This document shows positions 16,044 through 24,097 of a stretch of DNA of 64,000 bases, in pieces; position 1 is the stretch's first letter, and the number at the start of each line of letters is the position of its first letter. The translations under genes and the position numbers were made by a program. The notes beneath the pieces were generated by a model that had not been told where the DNA came from, did not search any database, and was given only the letters and a program-made list of their open reading frames with translations. Source of the DNA: Pseudomonas sp. MIACH (GTDB lineage: Bacteria; Pseudomonadota; Gammaproteobacteria; Pseudomonadales; Pseudomonadaceae); NCBI RefSeq assembly GCF_001269925.1, contig NZ_LHVO01000064.1, positions 1 to 64,000 of the forward strand, written 5' to 3'.

Positions 16044-16445
16044 TTACTCCGAAGTCGCTGCCAGTTGACGCAATACGTCCATGGCTCGCTGGGCGTCCGC
16101 GCGGCCAACGAACAGGTGGTCGTGGTAATAACCGGCAATCACGTTGCAACTGATGCCGGCTTTGCCCAGTGCGCTGGCGAACGCCGCCGTCAAGCCCACG
16201 GCTTGCAGTGCCGAATGCACATTCAGGGTGATCCACGCCGCGATGTAGTCGAACGCCAGGCCAGCCTTCTCCGCCTGCTGCCTCTCCAGGATCAGCGTCA
16301 GCCCTTGCTGTTCGCGAAAGCTGCCGATCACCTCGCAATCGGTCGGGATGCGATTGTCAGGCAGGGTGCAGAACACGTAGTCACCTTCATTAAGCTGCGG
16401 GCTCATGCTGCGCAGCAGGGTTGCCAGGGCGGTTTCGCCAGCCAT
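16044..16445 (-). CDS. ACT-domain protein
   Basis: The 133-residue protein begins MAGETALATLLRSMSPQLNEG and has a C-terminal ACT-like fold (ALGKAGISCNVIAGYYHDHLFV). ACT domains bind amino acids. It is the first gene of an operon with the exporter argO, whose start lies within 6 bp, and is divergent from argP. I infer a role in basic amino acid sensing or metabolism, with no known reaction. Confidence 0.75.
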   Translation of the reverse strand: MAGETALATLLRSMSPQLNEGDYVFCTLPDNRIPTDCEVIGSFREQQGLTLILERQQAEKAGLAFDYIAAWITLNVHSALQAVGLTAAFASALGKAGISCNVIAGYYHDHLFVGRADAQRAMDVLRQLAATSE

Positions 16446-16547
16446 GCAAGGGATCCTTAATAAGAAGAGAGAAGCAAGGCTGGCTATTCTCACGGGCCAG
16501 GCTGTATAAGAAAAACCAATATTGCTGATCGCTCATTAGAGAAACTG

Positions 16548-17441
16548 ATGTTCGACTATAAATTGCTTTCCGCCCTGGCGGCGGTGGTGGAACAGGCCGG
16601 CTTCGAGCGCGGTGCCCAGGTATTGGGCTTGTCGCAATCGGCGATTTCCCAGCGCATCAAACTGTTGGAAGCACGCATCGGCCAGCCGGTGCTGGTGCGG
16701 GTGACACCGCCGACGCCCACCGATATTGGTCGGCGGCTGCTTAACCATGTGCAGCAGGTGCGGTTGCTGGAGCGCGACCTGCAAAGCCAGGTGCCGGCGT
16801 TGGATGACGAAGGCATGCCCGAGCGCCTGCGCATCGCGCTGAATGCCGACAGCCTGGCCACTTGGTGGGCCGAGGCGGTCAGTGATTTTTGTGCCGAGCA
16901 GCATCTGCTCCTGGACCTGGTCGTAGAGGACCAGACGGTGGGCCTCAAGCGCATGCGCGCCGGTGAGGTGGCCGCCTGTATTTGTGCCAGCGAACGCCCG
17001 GTGGCCGGCGCTCGCAGCCTGTTGCTGGGGGCCATGCGTTATCGGGCGCTGGCCAGCCCAGCCTTTATTGCCCGGCATTTCCCCCAAGGCGTGCGCGCCG
17101 ATCAACTGGCGCGCACACCGGCACTGGTGTTTGGCCCGGATGATTTCCTGCAGCATCGCTACTTGGCGTCCCTGGGCGTGGACGGAGGTTTCGAACACCA
17201 TTTATGCCCATCGTCCGAAGGCTTTATCCGCCTGGCGGAGGCTGGGCTCGGGTGGGGGCTGGTGCCTGAATTGCAGGTGCGCGACCAGTTGGAAACGGGC
17301 GTGCTGGTCGAGTTATTGCCAGATAAGCCCATCGATGTGCCGTTGTACTGGCATCATTGGCGCAGCGGTGGGCAGCTGTTGGGCCTGTTGACCAACCATC
17401 TGGCCCAGGCCTGTGGACAATGGTTGGTGCCGTTGGACTGA
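16548..17441 (+). CDS. argP: LysR-type regulator ArgP (IciA)
   Basis: The 297-residue regulator has an N-terminal winged helix (FDYKLLSALAAVVEQAGFERGAQVLGLS..., helix-turn-helix around 18-37) and a C-terminal effector domain. ArgP activates argO in response to arginine and lysine in E. coli, and the 102-bp gap to the divergent ACT-argO operon would hold the shared control region. Length equals E. coli ArgP (297). Confidence 0.88.
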   Translation: MFDYKLLSALAAVVEQAGFERGAQVLGLSQSAISQRIKLLEARIGQPVLVRVTPPTPTDIGRRLLNHVQQVRLLERDLQSQVPALDDEGMPERLRIALNADSLATWWAEAVSDFCAEQHLLLDLVVEDQTVGLKRMRAGEVAACICASERPVAGARSLLLGAMRYRALASPAFIARHFPQGVRADQLARTPALVFGPDDFLQHRYLASLGVDGGFEHHLCPSSEGFIRLAEAGLGWGLVPELQVRDQLETGVLVELLPDKPIDVPLYWHHWRSGGQLLGLLTNHLAQACGQWLVPLD

Positions 17442-17493
17442 CGGCGGTCGTCAAGGCAACAGCGATGAAAAATGAAAGAACACGGGGTAATAC

Positions 17494-18492
17494 ATGAAGA
17501 TTCTGGTCACCGGCGCAAGCGGCTTCATCGGCGGGCGCTTTGCGCGTTTCGCCCTGGAGCAGGGGCTCGACGTACGGGTCAACGGGCGACGCGCCGAAGG
17601 GGTGGAGCACCTGGTCCGGCGCGGTGCCGAGTTTATCCAGGGTGATCTGAATGATGCCAACCTGGTGCGCGACCTGTGCCGCGATGTCGAAGCCGTGGTG
17701 CATTGCGCCGGTGCTGTTGGGCTGTGGGGGAAGTATCAGGACTTCCATCAAGGCAACGTGCTGGTGACTGAAAACGTTGTCGAGGCCTGCCTCAAGCAGC
17801 GCGTTGGCCGCCTGGTCCACCTGTCGTCGCCGTCGATCTACTTTGACGGGCGCGATCACCTCGGGCTGACGGAAGAGCAAGTCCCTAAGCGTTTCAAACA
17901 CCCTTACGCCGCCACGAAGTACCTGGCCGAGCAGAAGGTGTTCGGCGCCCAGGAGTTCGGCCTGGAAGTGCTGGCCCTGCGCCCGCGTTTTGTGACCGGC
18001 GCCGGGGACATGAGCATTTTCCCGCGCCTGTTGAAAATGCAGCGCAAAAACCGTCTGGCCATCGTCGGCGATGGCCTGAACAAGGTGGATTTCACCAGCA
18101 TTCACAACCTTAACGAAGCCTTGCTCAGCAGTTTGCTGGCCCCAGGGTCTGCGCTGGGCAAGGCCTATAACATCAGCAACGGCGCGCCTGTGCCGGTGTG
18201 GGATGTGGTGAACTACGTGATGCGCCAGATGGAGTTGCCCCAGGTCACCCGGTATCGGTCCTACGCCTTGTCCTACAGCGTGGCGGCATTGAACGAGGCA
18301 GTCTGTGCCCTGTGGCCGGGACGACCGGAGCCGTCGTTGTCGCGGCTGGGGATGCAGGTTATGAACAAAGATTTCACCCTCGACATCAGCCGAGCCAGGC
18401 ATTATCTGGATTACGAGCCTAAAGTCAGCCTGTGGACCGCCCTCGACGAGTTTTGCAGTTGGTGGAAGGCCCAGGATCCCGGGCTCAAGTAA
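17494..18492 (+). CDS. NAD-dependent epimerase/3-beta-HSD-like oxidoreductase
   Basis: The 332-residue extended SDR has the nucleotide motif GASGFIGG at residues 7-14 and the catalytic YAATK. HLSSPSIYFDGRDH precedes it. The substrate is unknown; P. aeruginosa PA4361, in the same gene order, is the apparent orthologue. It starts 53 bp after argP on the same strand and may be cotranscribed. Confidence 0.8.
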   Translation: MKILVTGASGFIGGRFARFALEQGLDVRVNGRRAEGVEHLVRRGAEFIQGDLNDANLVRDLCRDVEAVVHCAGAVGLWGKYQDFHQGNVLVTENVVEACLKQRVGRLVHLSSPSIYFDGRDHLGLTEEQVPKRFKHPYAATKYLAEQKVFGAQEFGLEVLALRPRFVTGAGDMSIFPRLLKMQRKNRLAIVGDGLNKVDFTSIHNLNEALLSSLLAPGSALGKAYNISNGAPVPVWDVVNYVMRQMELPQVTRYRSYALSYSVAALNEAVCALWPGRPEPSLSRLGMQVMNKDFTLDISRARHYLDYEPKVSLWTALDEFCSWWKAQDPGLK

Positions 18493-18619
18493 GGTCACAA
18501 CAGGCAACACATCGGGAACCGAGTTCCAGGTTCCGGGTCGATCAGTGCGGCGGGGTTGCGGTTTATACTCCCGCCGCTCGGCTTTGCAGCCAGCTAACTC
18601 ACCGATTCAGGGTTGATTC

Positions 18620-19465
18620 ATGCGTAACGATGCTAAAGACGATTTCGACAACGTTCCCAGCCTGCGGGCTGATCACGGGGATGACGATGATTTCGAGCCA
18701 TCCCCAGCCACTTCCGTACGTTCGCGCACTACGCCTGTGGTCAAGGTCAAGGGGCCCAGCACCGGCCCGCTGTGGGCATTGATCGGCGCACTGCTGATCG
18801 CGTTTACCGGCCTGGCCTGGTGGAGCTTCCAGCAGATCTCGCTGATGGGCCAGCAGTTGGTCGCCACCCAGGAAAGTTTTGCGCGCATCAGCGAAGAAGC
18901 GGCGGGGCGCCTGCAGGACATTTCCGGCAAGGTCGTCGCCAGTGAAGCCAGCGTGAACAACGGCAGCGAAGCGCTGAAACTGCAGATCAAACAGCTCGAA
19001 AGTCAGTTGCTGGAGCAGGGTAAACAGCAGCTCGGCGTTGCCGGCCAGGCCACCGAGCTGGACACGCGGCTGGCGAAAATGACCGCCAGCACCACTGAGC
19101 TGTCGAGCGCCAATGCCAAGCTGCAAGGCCAGGTGCAAGCCTTGACCGATGCCGTGGCGAGCCTGAAGGCGGCGCAGGGTGATGCCGGCAAGCACGATGC
19201 CGAGATAAAGGAATTGGTCGCAGATGTTGCCGCCTTGAAAAAACAAGGTAACCCGAGCGCGGCCATCGCCCGTCTTGAGCAGGATCTGGTGGTACTCAAA
19301 AGCGCCCAGGACAGCCAGCCGGCCAACAGCGATGCGCCGACGAATAAAGAGTTCGACGTGTTTCGCATCCAGACCACCCGCAATATCACCACCTTGCAAA
19401 GCCAGGTGCAGAACCTGAACCAGCGCCTGAATGCGCCTGCGGCGGTCACGCCGCTCGGCCAGTAA
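18620..19465 (+). CDS. Membrane-anchored coiled-coil protein
   Basis: The 281-residue protein has an acidic N-terminus, one transmembrane span near residues 50-70 (WALIGALLIAFTGLAWW), then a long heptad-rich periplasmic coiled coil with many Gln, Glu and Lys, ending in a Pro/Ala tail. There is no enzyme motif. It resembles PA4360 by position. A structural or scaffold role is a guess. Confidence 0.7.
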   Translation: MRNDAKDDFDNVPSLRADHGDDDDFEPSPATSVRSRTTPVVKVKGPSTGPLWALIGALLIAFTGLAWWSFQQISLMGQQLVATQESFARISEEAAGRLQDISGKVVASEASVNNGSEALKLQIKQLESQLLEQGKQQLGVAGQATELDTRLAKMTASTTELSSANAKLQGQVQALTDAVASLKAAQGDAGKHDAEIKELVADVAALKKQGNPSAAIARLEQDLVVLKSAQDSQPANSDAPTNKEFDVFRIQTTRNITTLQSQVQNLNQRLNAPAAVTPLGQ

Positions 19466-19470
19466 TATCG

Positions 19471-19500
19471 GGCCTGTGGCAAGCTTGCTCGCCACAGGCC
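19471..19500. repeat. REP-like hairpin, probable terminator
   Basis: GGCCTGTGGC and GCCACAGGCC form a perfect 10-bp stem around AAGCTTGCTC, a REP core. It lies 5 bp after the preceding stop codon. Confidence 0.7.
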
Positions 19501-19516
19501 GCCTAAGCGGCTTGAA

Positions 19517-19534
19517 TGTCACCGTCTGGTGACA
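19517..19534. promoter_or_regulatory. Operator-like dyad upstream of the AGE isomerase
   Basis: TGTCACCG-TC-TGGTGACA is an 18-bp dyad. It is followed by ATTTCCCATCCCCTTCGTTAC and, further on, by TGTTTAGACTCCG. The same succession occurs upstream of gtsA at 20862, so both genes probably answer to the same regulator. I could not assign that regulator; GltR is a candidate by function only. Confidence 0.6.
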
Positions 19535-19600
19535 TTTCCCATCCCCTTCGTTACTTGCCCCCACCTCACCCTTGTTTAGACTCCGGGTCATCCCACAAAA

Positions 19601-19608
19601 AATAATAA
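19601..19608 (+). promoter_or_regulatory. Hfq/Crc motif before the AGE isomerase
   Basis: AATAATAA fits AAnAAnAA and overlaps the AAGG ribosome site 9 bases before the start codon, where Hfq/Crc would block translation. Confidence 0.5.
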
Positions 19609-19617
19609 GGGCCACCC

Positions 19618-20877
19618 ATGACCACGCAACCACTGCCTGCCAGCAGTTGGCTGAATGCACCTGCCCATCACGCTTGGCTCGCCGCCGAAGGCCAGCGCCT
19701 GCTGGCATTCGCCAAGGCATCTCGTCTGCCTGAGGGTTTTGGCAATCTCGACGACAAAGGCCAATTGCCGGCCGATGCCCACGCCGAAACCATGAATACC
19801 GCACGCATGACCCACAGCTTCGCCATGGCCCATGCCATGGGGGTGCCGGGTTATGCCGACCTGGTGGCGCACGGTGTTGCGGCCCTGAGCGGGCCTTTGC
19901 GCGACAGCGAACACGGCGGCTGGTTTGCCACGCCCCAGGCCCTGGATGGCAACACCGGCAAGGCTGCCTACCTGCACGCCTTTGTCGCCCTGGCGGCCAG
20001 CTCAGCGGTGGTGGCGGGCGCGCCCGGGGCACAAAACCTGCTCAACGACGCTATCCATATCATCGACCAGTTCTTCTGGAGCGAAGAGGAAGGCGTGATG
20101 CTCGAATCGTTTGCCCGGGACTGGAGCGGCGTTGAAGCCTATCGCGGCGCCAACAGCAACATGCACGCCACCGAAGCCTTCCTGGCCCTGGCCGATGTCA
20201 CCGCTGACACACGTTGGCTGGACCGCGCCCTGCGCATCGTCGAGCGGGTGATTCATACCCACGCCGCCGCCAATCAGTTCATGGTGATCGAGCATTTCGA
20301 CACTCAGTGGAAACCCCTGCTCGATTACAACGAAGACAACCCCGCCGACGGCTTCCGCCCCTATGGCATCACCCCCGGCCACGGTTTTGAGTGGGCGCGG
20401 CTGGTGCTGCACCTGGAAGCGGCACGCCAGCAGGCCGGGCTGGCCACGCCGGACTGGCTGCTGAGCGCGGCCAAGGGCCTGTTCGCCAGCGCCTGCGAAT
20501 ATGCCTGGGCCGTGGATGGCGCTCCCGGCATCGTCTACACCCTGGACTGGAACCAGCGCCCGGTCGTGCGTGAGCGTCTGCACTGGACCCACGCTGAAGC
20601 CAGCGCTGCTGCCCAGGCCTTGCTTAAACGCACGGGTGAGTTGCATTACGAAACCTGGTACCGGCGTTTCTGGGAGTTTTGCGACACCCATTTCATTGAC
20701 CGTATCCACGGCAGCTGGCACCACGAACTCGGCCCGCACAACCAGCCCAGCAGCAACATCTGGGGCGGCAAACCGGACCTGTACCATGCCTGGCAAGCGG
20801 TAGTGCTGCCTGCACTGCCTTTGGCGCCAAGCATGGCCAGCGCTTTAAGTGCTGGGGGTTATGTCACCAAGTGGTGA
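19618..20877 (+). CDS. AGE-family aldose-ketose isomerase (D-mannose isomerase-like)
   Basis: The 419-residue cytosolic protein belongs to the N-acylglucosamine 2-epimerase (alpha/alpha barrel) superfamily. Blocks typical of the YihS/mannose isomerase branch are present: TARMTHSFAMAHAMG, RGANSNMHATEAFLAL, ITPGHGFEWARL and the catalytic His region GSWHHELGPHNQPSSN. It likely interconverts mannose and fructose. It sits directly before the sugar ABC operon with a matching operator and Crc motif, so it should be induced with sugar uptake. Its last codons form part of the gtsA operator. A true 2-epimerase is less likely given the sequence branch. Confidence 0.8.
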   Translation: MTTQPLPASSWLNAPAHHAWLAAEGQRLLAFAKASRLPEGFGNLDDKGQLPADAHAETMNTARMTHSFAMAHAMGVPGYADLVAHGVAALSGPLRDSEHGGWFATPQALDGNTGKAAYLHAFVALAASSAVVAGAPGAQNLLNDAIHIIDQFFWSEEEGVMLESFARDWSGVEAYRGANSNMHATEAFLALADVTADTRWLDRALRIVERVIHTHAAANQFMVIEHFDTQWKPLLDYNEDNPADGFRPYGITPGHGFEWARLVLHLEAARQQAGLATPDWLLSAAKGLFASACEYAWAVDGAPGIVYTLDWNQRPVVRERLHWTHAEASAAAQALLKRTGELHYETWYRRFWEFCDTHFIDRIHGSWHHELGPHNQPSSNIWGGKPDLYHAWQAVVLPALPLAPSMASALSAGGYVTKW

Positions 20878-20879
20878 CA
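20862..20879. promoter_or_regulatory. Operator-like dyad upstream of gtsA
   Basis: TGTCACCA-AG-TGGTGACA is a perfect 8-bp-arm dyad lying across the last codons and stop of the isomerase gene. The flanking ATTTGTGCATCCCTTTGTTAC and TGTTTAAACTCCG match the module at 19517 position by position. Confidence 0.65.
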
Positions 20880-20959
20880 TTTGTGCATCCCTTTGTTACC
20901 TGCGCTCGAAAAAACCATGTTTAAACTCCGTGCAGCGCAAGCTCTAGACTTGCATGCAT

Positions 20960-20967
20960 AACAACAA
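20960..20967 (+). promoter_or_regulatory. Hfq/Crc motif before gtsA
   Basis: AACAACAA fits AAnAAnAA and directly precedes the GAAAAGG ribosome site of the binding-protein gene. Confidence 0.55.
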
Positions 20968-20981
20968 GAAAAGGTATTCAG

Positions 20982-22268
20982 ATGAACGCGATTAATCGCC
21001 TCGCCGTAGCTATTTCCGTTGCCTCGTTGTTTCCCCTCAGTGCATTTGCCGCCGACTCCAAAGGGACGGTTGAAGTTGTGCATTGGTGGACCTCGGGTGG
21101 CGAAAAAGCGGCTGTAGATGTCCTGAAGGCCCAAGTAGAGAAAGACGGCTTTACCTGGAAAGACGGTGCCGTCGCAGGTGGTGGTGGCGCCACGGCCATG
21201 ACCGTGCTGAAAAGCCGCGCGGTCGCCGGCAATCCGCCAGGCGTTGCCCAGATCAAAGGCCCTGACATCCAGGAATGGGCGTCCACCGGCCTGCTCGACA
21301 CCGACGTCCTGAAGTCCGTCGCCAAAGACGAAAAATGGGATTCCCTGCTCGACAAGAAAGTCTCCGACACCGTGAAGTACGACGGTGACTACGTCGCCGT
21401 ACCGGTCAACATCCACCGCGTGAACTGGCTGTGGATCAACCCGGAAGTCTTCAAGAAAGCCGGTATCACCAAGAACCCAACCACCCTCGAAGAATTCTAC
21501 GCAGCCGGCGACAAGCTCAAGGCCGCGGGCTTCATTCCGCTCGCCCACGGTGGCCAGCCTTGGCAGGACAGCACCGTCTTCGAAGCGGTGGTCCTGTCGG
21601 TAATGGGCGCCGATGGCTACAAGAAAGCCCTGGTCGACCTGGATAACGCTGCGCTGACCGGCCCGGAAATGGTCAAGTCCCTGACCGAGCTGAAGAAAGT
21701 CGCGACCTATATGGACGTCGACGGCAAAGGCCAGGACTGGAACCTCGAAGCCGGCAAGGTCATCAACGGCAAGGCCGGCATGCAGATCATGGGTGACTGG
21801 GCCAAATCCGAATGGACCGCCGCCAAGAAAGTCGCCGGCAAAGACTACGAGTGCGTAGCCTTCCCGGGCACCGACAAAGCCTTCACCTACAACATCGACT
21901 CCCTGGCGGTGTTCAAGCAGAAAGACAAAGGCACTGCTGCTGGCCAGCAGGACATCGCCAAAGTCGTGCTGGGTGAAAACTTCCAGAAGGTCTTCAGCAT
22001 CAACAAGGGCTCGATCCCTGTTCGTACCGACATGCTCAATGAAATGGACAAGCTCGGCTTCGACTCCTGCGCCCAGACTGCGGCCAAGGACTTCCTGGCT
22101 GACGCCAAGAGCGGCGGCCTGCAGCCAAGCATGGCGCACAACATGGCCACTACCCTGGCCGTGCAAGGCGCGTTCTTTGATGTCGTGACCAACTACATCA
22201 ACGACCCGAAAGCCGACCCGGCCGACACCGCCAAGAAACTCGGCGCTGCGATCAAGTCTGCCAAGTAA
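20982..22268 (+). CDS. gtsA: Glucose/mannose ABC transporter, periplasmic binding protein
   Basis: The 428-residue protein starts with a Sec signal peptide (cleavage after LSAFA, about residue 23) and has the family 1 solute-binding fold (VEVVHWWTSGGEKAAVDVL near the start). It matches GtsA/GltB of Pseudomonas in length and sequence character. It captures glucose, probably also mannose, in the periplasm and delivers it to GtsBC. It is the first gene of the gtsABCD operon and is preceded by the dyad and the Crc motif. Confidence 0.92.
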   Translation: MNAINRLAVAISVASLFPLSAFAADSKGTVEVVHWWTSGGEKAAVDVLKAQVEKDGFTWKDGAVAGGGGATAMTVLKSRAVAGNPPGVAQIKGPDIQEWASTGLLDTDVLKSVAKDEKWDSLLDKKVSDTVKYDGDYVAVPVNIHRVNWLWINPEVFKKAGITKNPTTLEEFYAAGDKLKAAGFIPLAHGGQPWQDSTVFEAVVLSVMGADGYKKALVDLDNAALTGPEMVKSLTELKKVATYMDVDGKGQDWNLEAGKVINGKAGMQIMGDWAKSEWTAAKKVAGKDYECVAFPGTDKAFTYNIDSLAVFKQKDKGTAAGQQDIAKVVLGENFQKVFSINKGSIPVRTDMLNEMDKLGFDSCAQTAAKDFLADAKSGGLQPSMAHNMATTLAVQGAFFDVVTNYINDPKADPADTAKKLGAAIKSAK

Positions 22269-22275
22269 CGGTTGA

Positions 22276-22308
22276 CCTTGTGAGGGGGACCCCTGACCCC
22301 TCACAAGG
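22276..22308 (+). promoter_or_regulatory. Intercistronic stem-loop after gtsA
   Basis: CCTTGTGAGGGG and CCCCTCACAAGG form a perfect 12-bp stem 8 bp past the stop codon, without a U-run. Such hairpins after binding-protein genes keep that part of the mRNA abundant while lowering permease expression. Confidence 0.65.
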
Positions 22309-22348
22309 CGTGCTTCTGTAGTCCTTTTTCCCTGTATTGGATTTCCCC

Positions 22349-23257
22349 ATGAGTTCTGTTGCTGTGTTCAGCAAAGCCTCGCCGTTCGATGCACTGCAGC
22401 GCTGGCTACCCAAACTGGTGCTGGCGCCCAGCATGTTCATCGTGTTGGTGGGCTTCTACGGCTACATCCTGTGGACGTTTGTGCTCTCGTTCACCACGTC
22501 TACGTTCCTGCCGAGCTACAAATGGGCGGGTCTTGCGCAATACGAACGGTTGTTCGACAACGACCGCTGGTGGGTGGCGAGCAAGAACCTGGCGCTTTTC
22601 GGCGGGATGTTTATCGGCATCACCTTGGTGATCGGCGTGACGCTGGCGATTTTCCTCGACCAGAAAATCCGCCGCGAAGGTTTTATCCGCACCATTTACC
22701 TGTACCCGATGGCGCTCTCGATGATCGTCACCGGTACCGCCTGGAAATGGCTGCTCAACCCGGGCATGGGCCTGGACAAACTCCTGCGTGACTGGGGCTG
22801 GGAAGGCTTCCGTCTCGACTGGCTGATCGACCCGGACCGCGTGGTCTATTGCCTGGTGATTGCTGCTGTGTGGCAAGCCTCCGGTTTCATCATGGCGATG
22901 TTCCTCGCCGGCCTGCGTGGCGTTGATCAGTCGATCATCCGTGCCGCCCAGATCGACGGCGCAAGCCTGCCGCGCATCTACTGGAGCGTGGTGCTGCCCA
23001 GCCTGCGTCCGGTGTTTTTCAGTGCGGTGATGATCCTGGCGCACATTGCGATCAAGAGCTTCGACCTGGTGGCGGCCATGACGGCCGGTGGTCCGGGCTA
23101 CTCGTCCGACCTGCCCGCGATGTTCATGTACTCGTTCACCTTCAGCCGTGGCCAGATGGGCATGGGCTCGGCCAGTGCAATCCTGATGCTCGGTGCGATC
23201 CTCGCGATCATCGTGCCTTACCTCTACTCCGAGCTGAGGACCAAGCGTAATGACTAG
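22349..23257 (+). CDS. gtsB: Glucose ABC transporter permease 1
   Basis: The 302-residue inner-membrane protein has six predicted spans and the EAA loop RAAQIDGASLPRIYWSVVLP near residue 205, which docks on the ATPase. It pairs with GtsC. The ATG at 22349 was chosen over an in-frame TTG 12 bases upstream. Its last 8 bp overlap gtsC. Confidence 0.92.
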   Translation: MSSVAVFSKASPFDALQRWLPKLVLAPSMFIVLVGFYGYILWTFVLSFTTSTFLPSYKWAGLAQYERLFDNDRWWVASKNLALFGGMFIGITLVIGVTLAIFLDQKIRREGFIRTIYLYPMALSMIVTGTAWKWLLNPGMGLDKLLRDWGWEGFRLDWLIDPDRVVYCLVIAAVWQASGFIMAMFLAGLRGVDQSIIRAAQIDGASLPRIYWSVVLPSLRPVFFSAVMILAHIAIKSFDLVAAMTAGGPGYSSDLPAMFMYSFTFSRGQMGMGSASAILMLGAILAIIVPYLYSELRTKRND

Positions 23258-24095
23258 TCTCGCTGCCAAACCTGCCATCAGCCTGAGCCGCATCGCGATC
23301 TACGCGGTGTTGATCCTGGCTGTGTTGCTGTACCTGGTACCGCTGGTGGTGATGCTGCTCACCAGCTTCAAGACCCCGGAAGACATCAGCACCGGCAACC
23401 TGCTGAGCTGGCCGACCGTGGTCAGCGGCATCGGCTGGGTCAAGGCCTGGGCCACGGTGGATGGCTACTTCTGGAACTCGATCAAGATCACCGTGCCGGC
23501 CGTGCTGATTTCCACCGCCATCGGCGCGTTGAACGGCTATGTGCTGTCGTTCTGGCGCTTCCGTGGTTCGCAGTTGTTTTTCGGTTTGCTGTTGTTCGGC
23601 TGCTTCCTGCCGTTCCAGACCGTGCTGCTGCCGGCGTCGTTCACCCTCGGCAAGATGGGCCTGGCGAGTACCACCACTGGCTTGGTGTTTGTGCACGTTG
23701 TGTACGGTCTGGCGTTCACCACGCTGTTCTTCCGTAACTACTACGTGAGCATTCCGGATGCGCTGATCAAGGCGGCACGCCTGGACGGTGCCGGTTTCTT
23801 CACCATTTTCCGTCAGATCATTCTGCCGATGTCCACGCCGATCATCATGGTCTGCCTGATCTGGCAGTTCACTCAGATCTGGAACGACTTCCTGTTCGGC
23901 GTGGTGTTCTCCAGTGGCGATTCCCAGCCCATCACGGTGGCGCTGAACAATCTGGTCAACACCAGCACCGGGGCCAAGGAATATAACGTGGATATGGCGG
24001 CGGCGATGATCGCCGGGCTGCCGACCCTGCTGGTCTATGTGATCGCAGGCAAGTATTTCGTGCGCGGCCTGACGGCCGGCGCGGTCAAGGGGTAA
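23250..24095 (+). CDS. gtsC: Glucose ABC transporter permease 2
   Basis: The 281-residue inner-membrane protein is MalG-like with six spans. Its EAA loop reads KAARLDGAGFFTIFRQIILP near residue 173. It overlaps gtsB by 8 bp and is followed by gtsD after 2 bp, so the three genes are translationally coupled. Confidence 0.92.
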   Translation: MTSLAAKPAISLSRIAIYAVLILAVLLYLVPLVVMLLTSFKTPEDISTGNLLSWPTVVSGIGWVKAWATVDGYFWNSIKITVPAVLISTAIGALNGYVLSFWRFRGSQLFFGLLLFGCFLPFQTVLLPASFTLGKMGLASTTTGLVFVHVVYGLAFTTLFFRNYYVSIPDALIKAARLDGAGFFTIFRQIILPMSTPIIMVCLIWQFTQIWNDFLFGVVFSSGDSQPITVALNNLVNTSTGAKEYNVDMAAAMIAGLPTLLVYVIAGKYFVRGLTAGAVKG

Positions 24096-24097
24096 TC

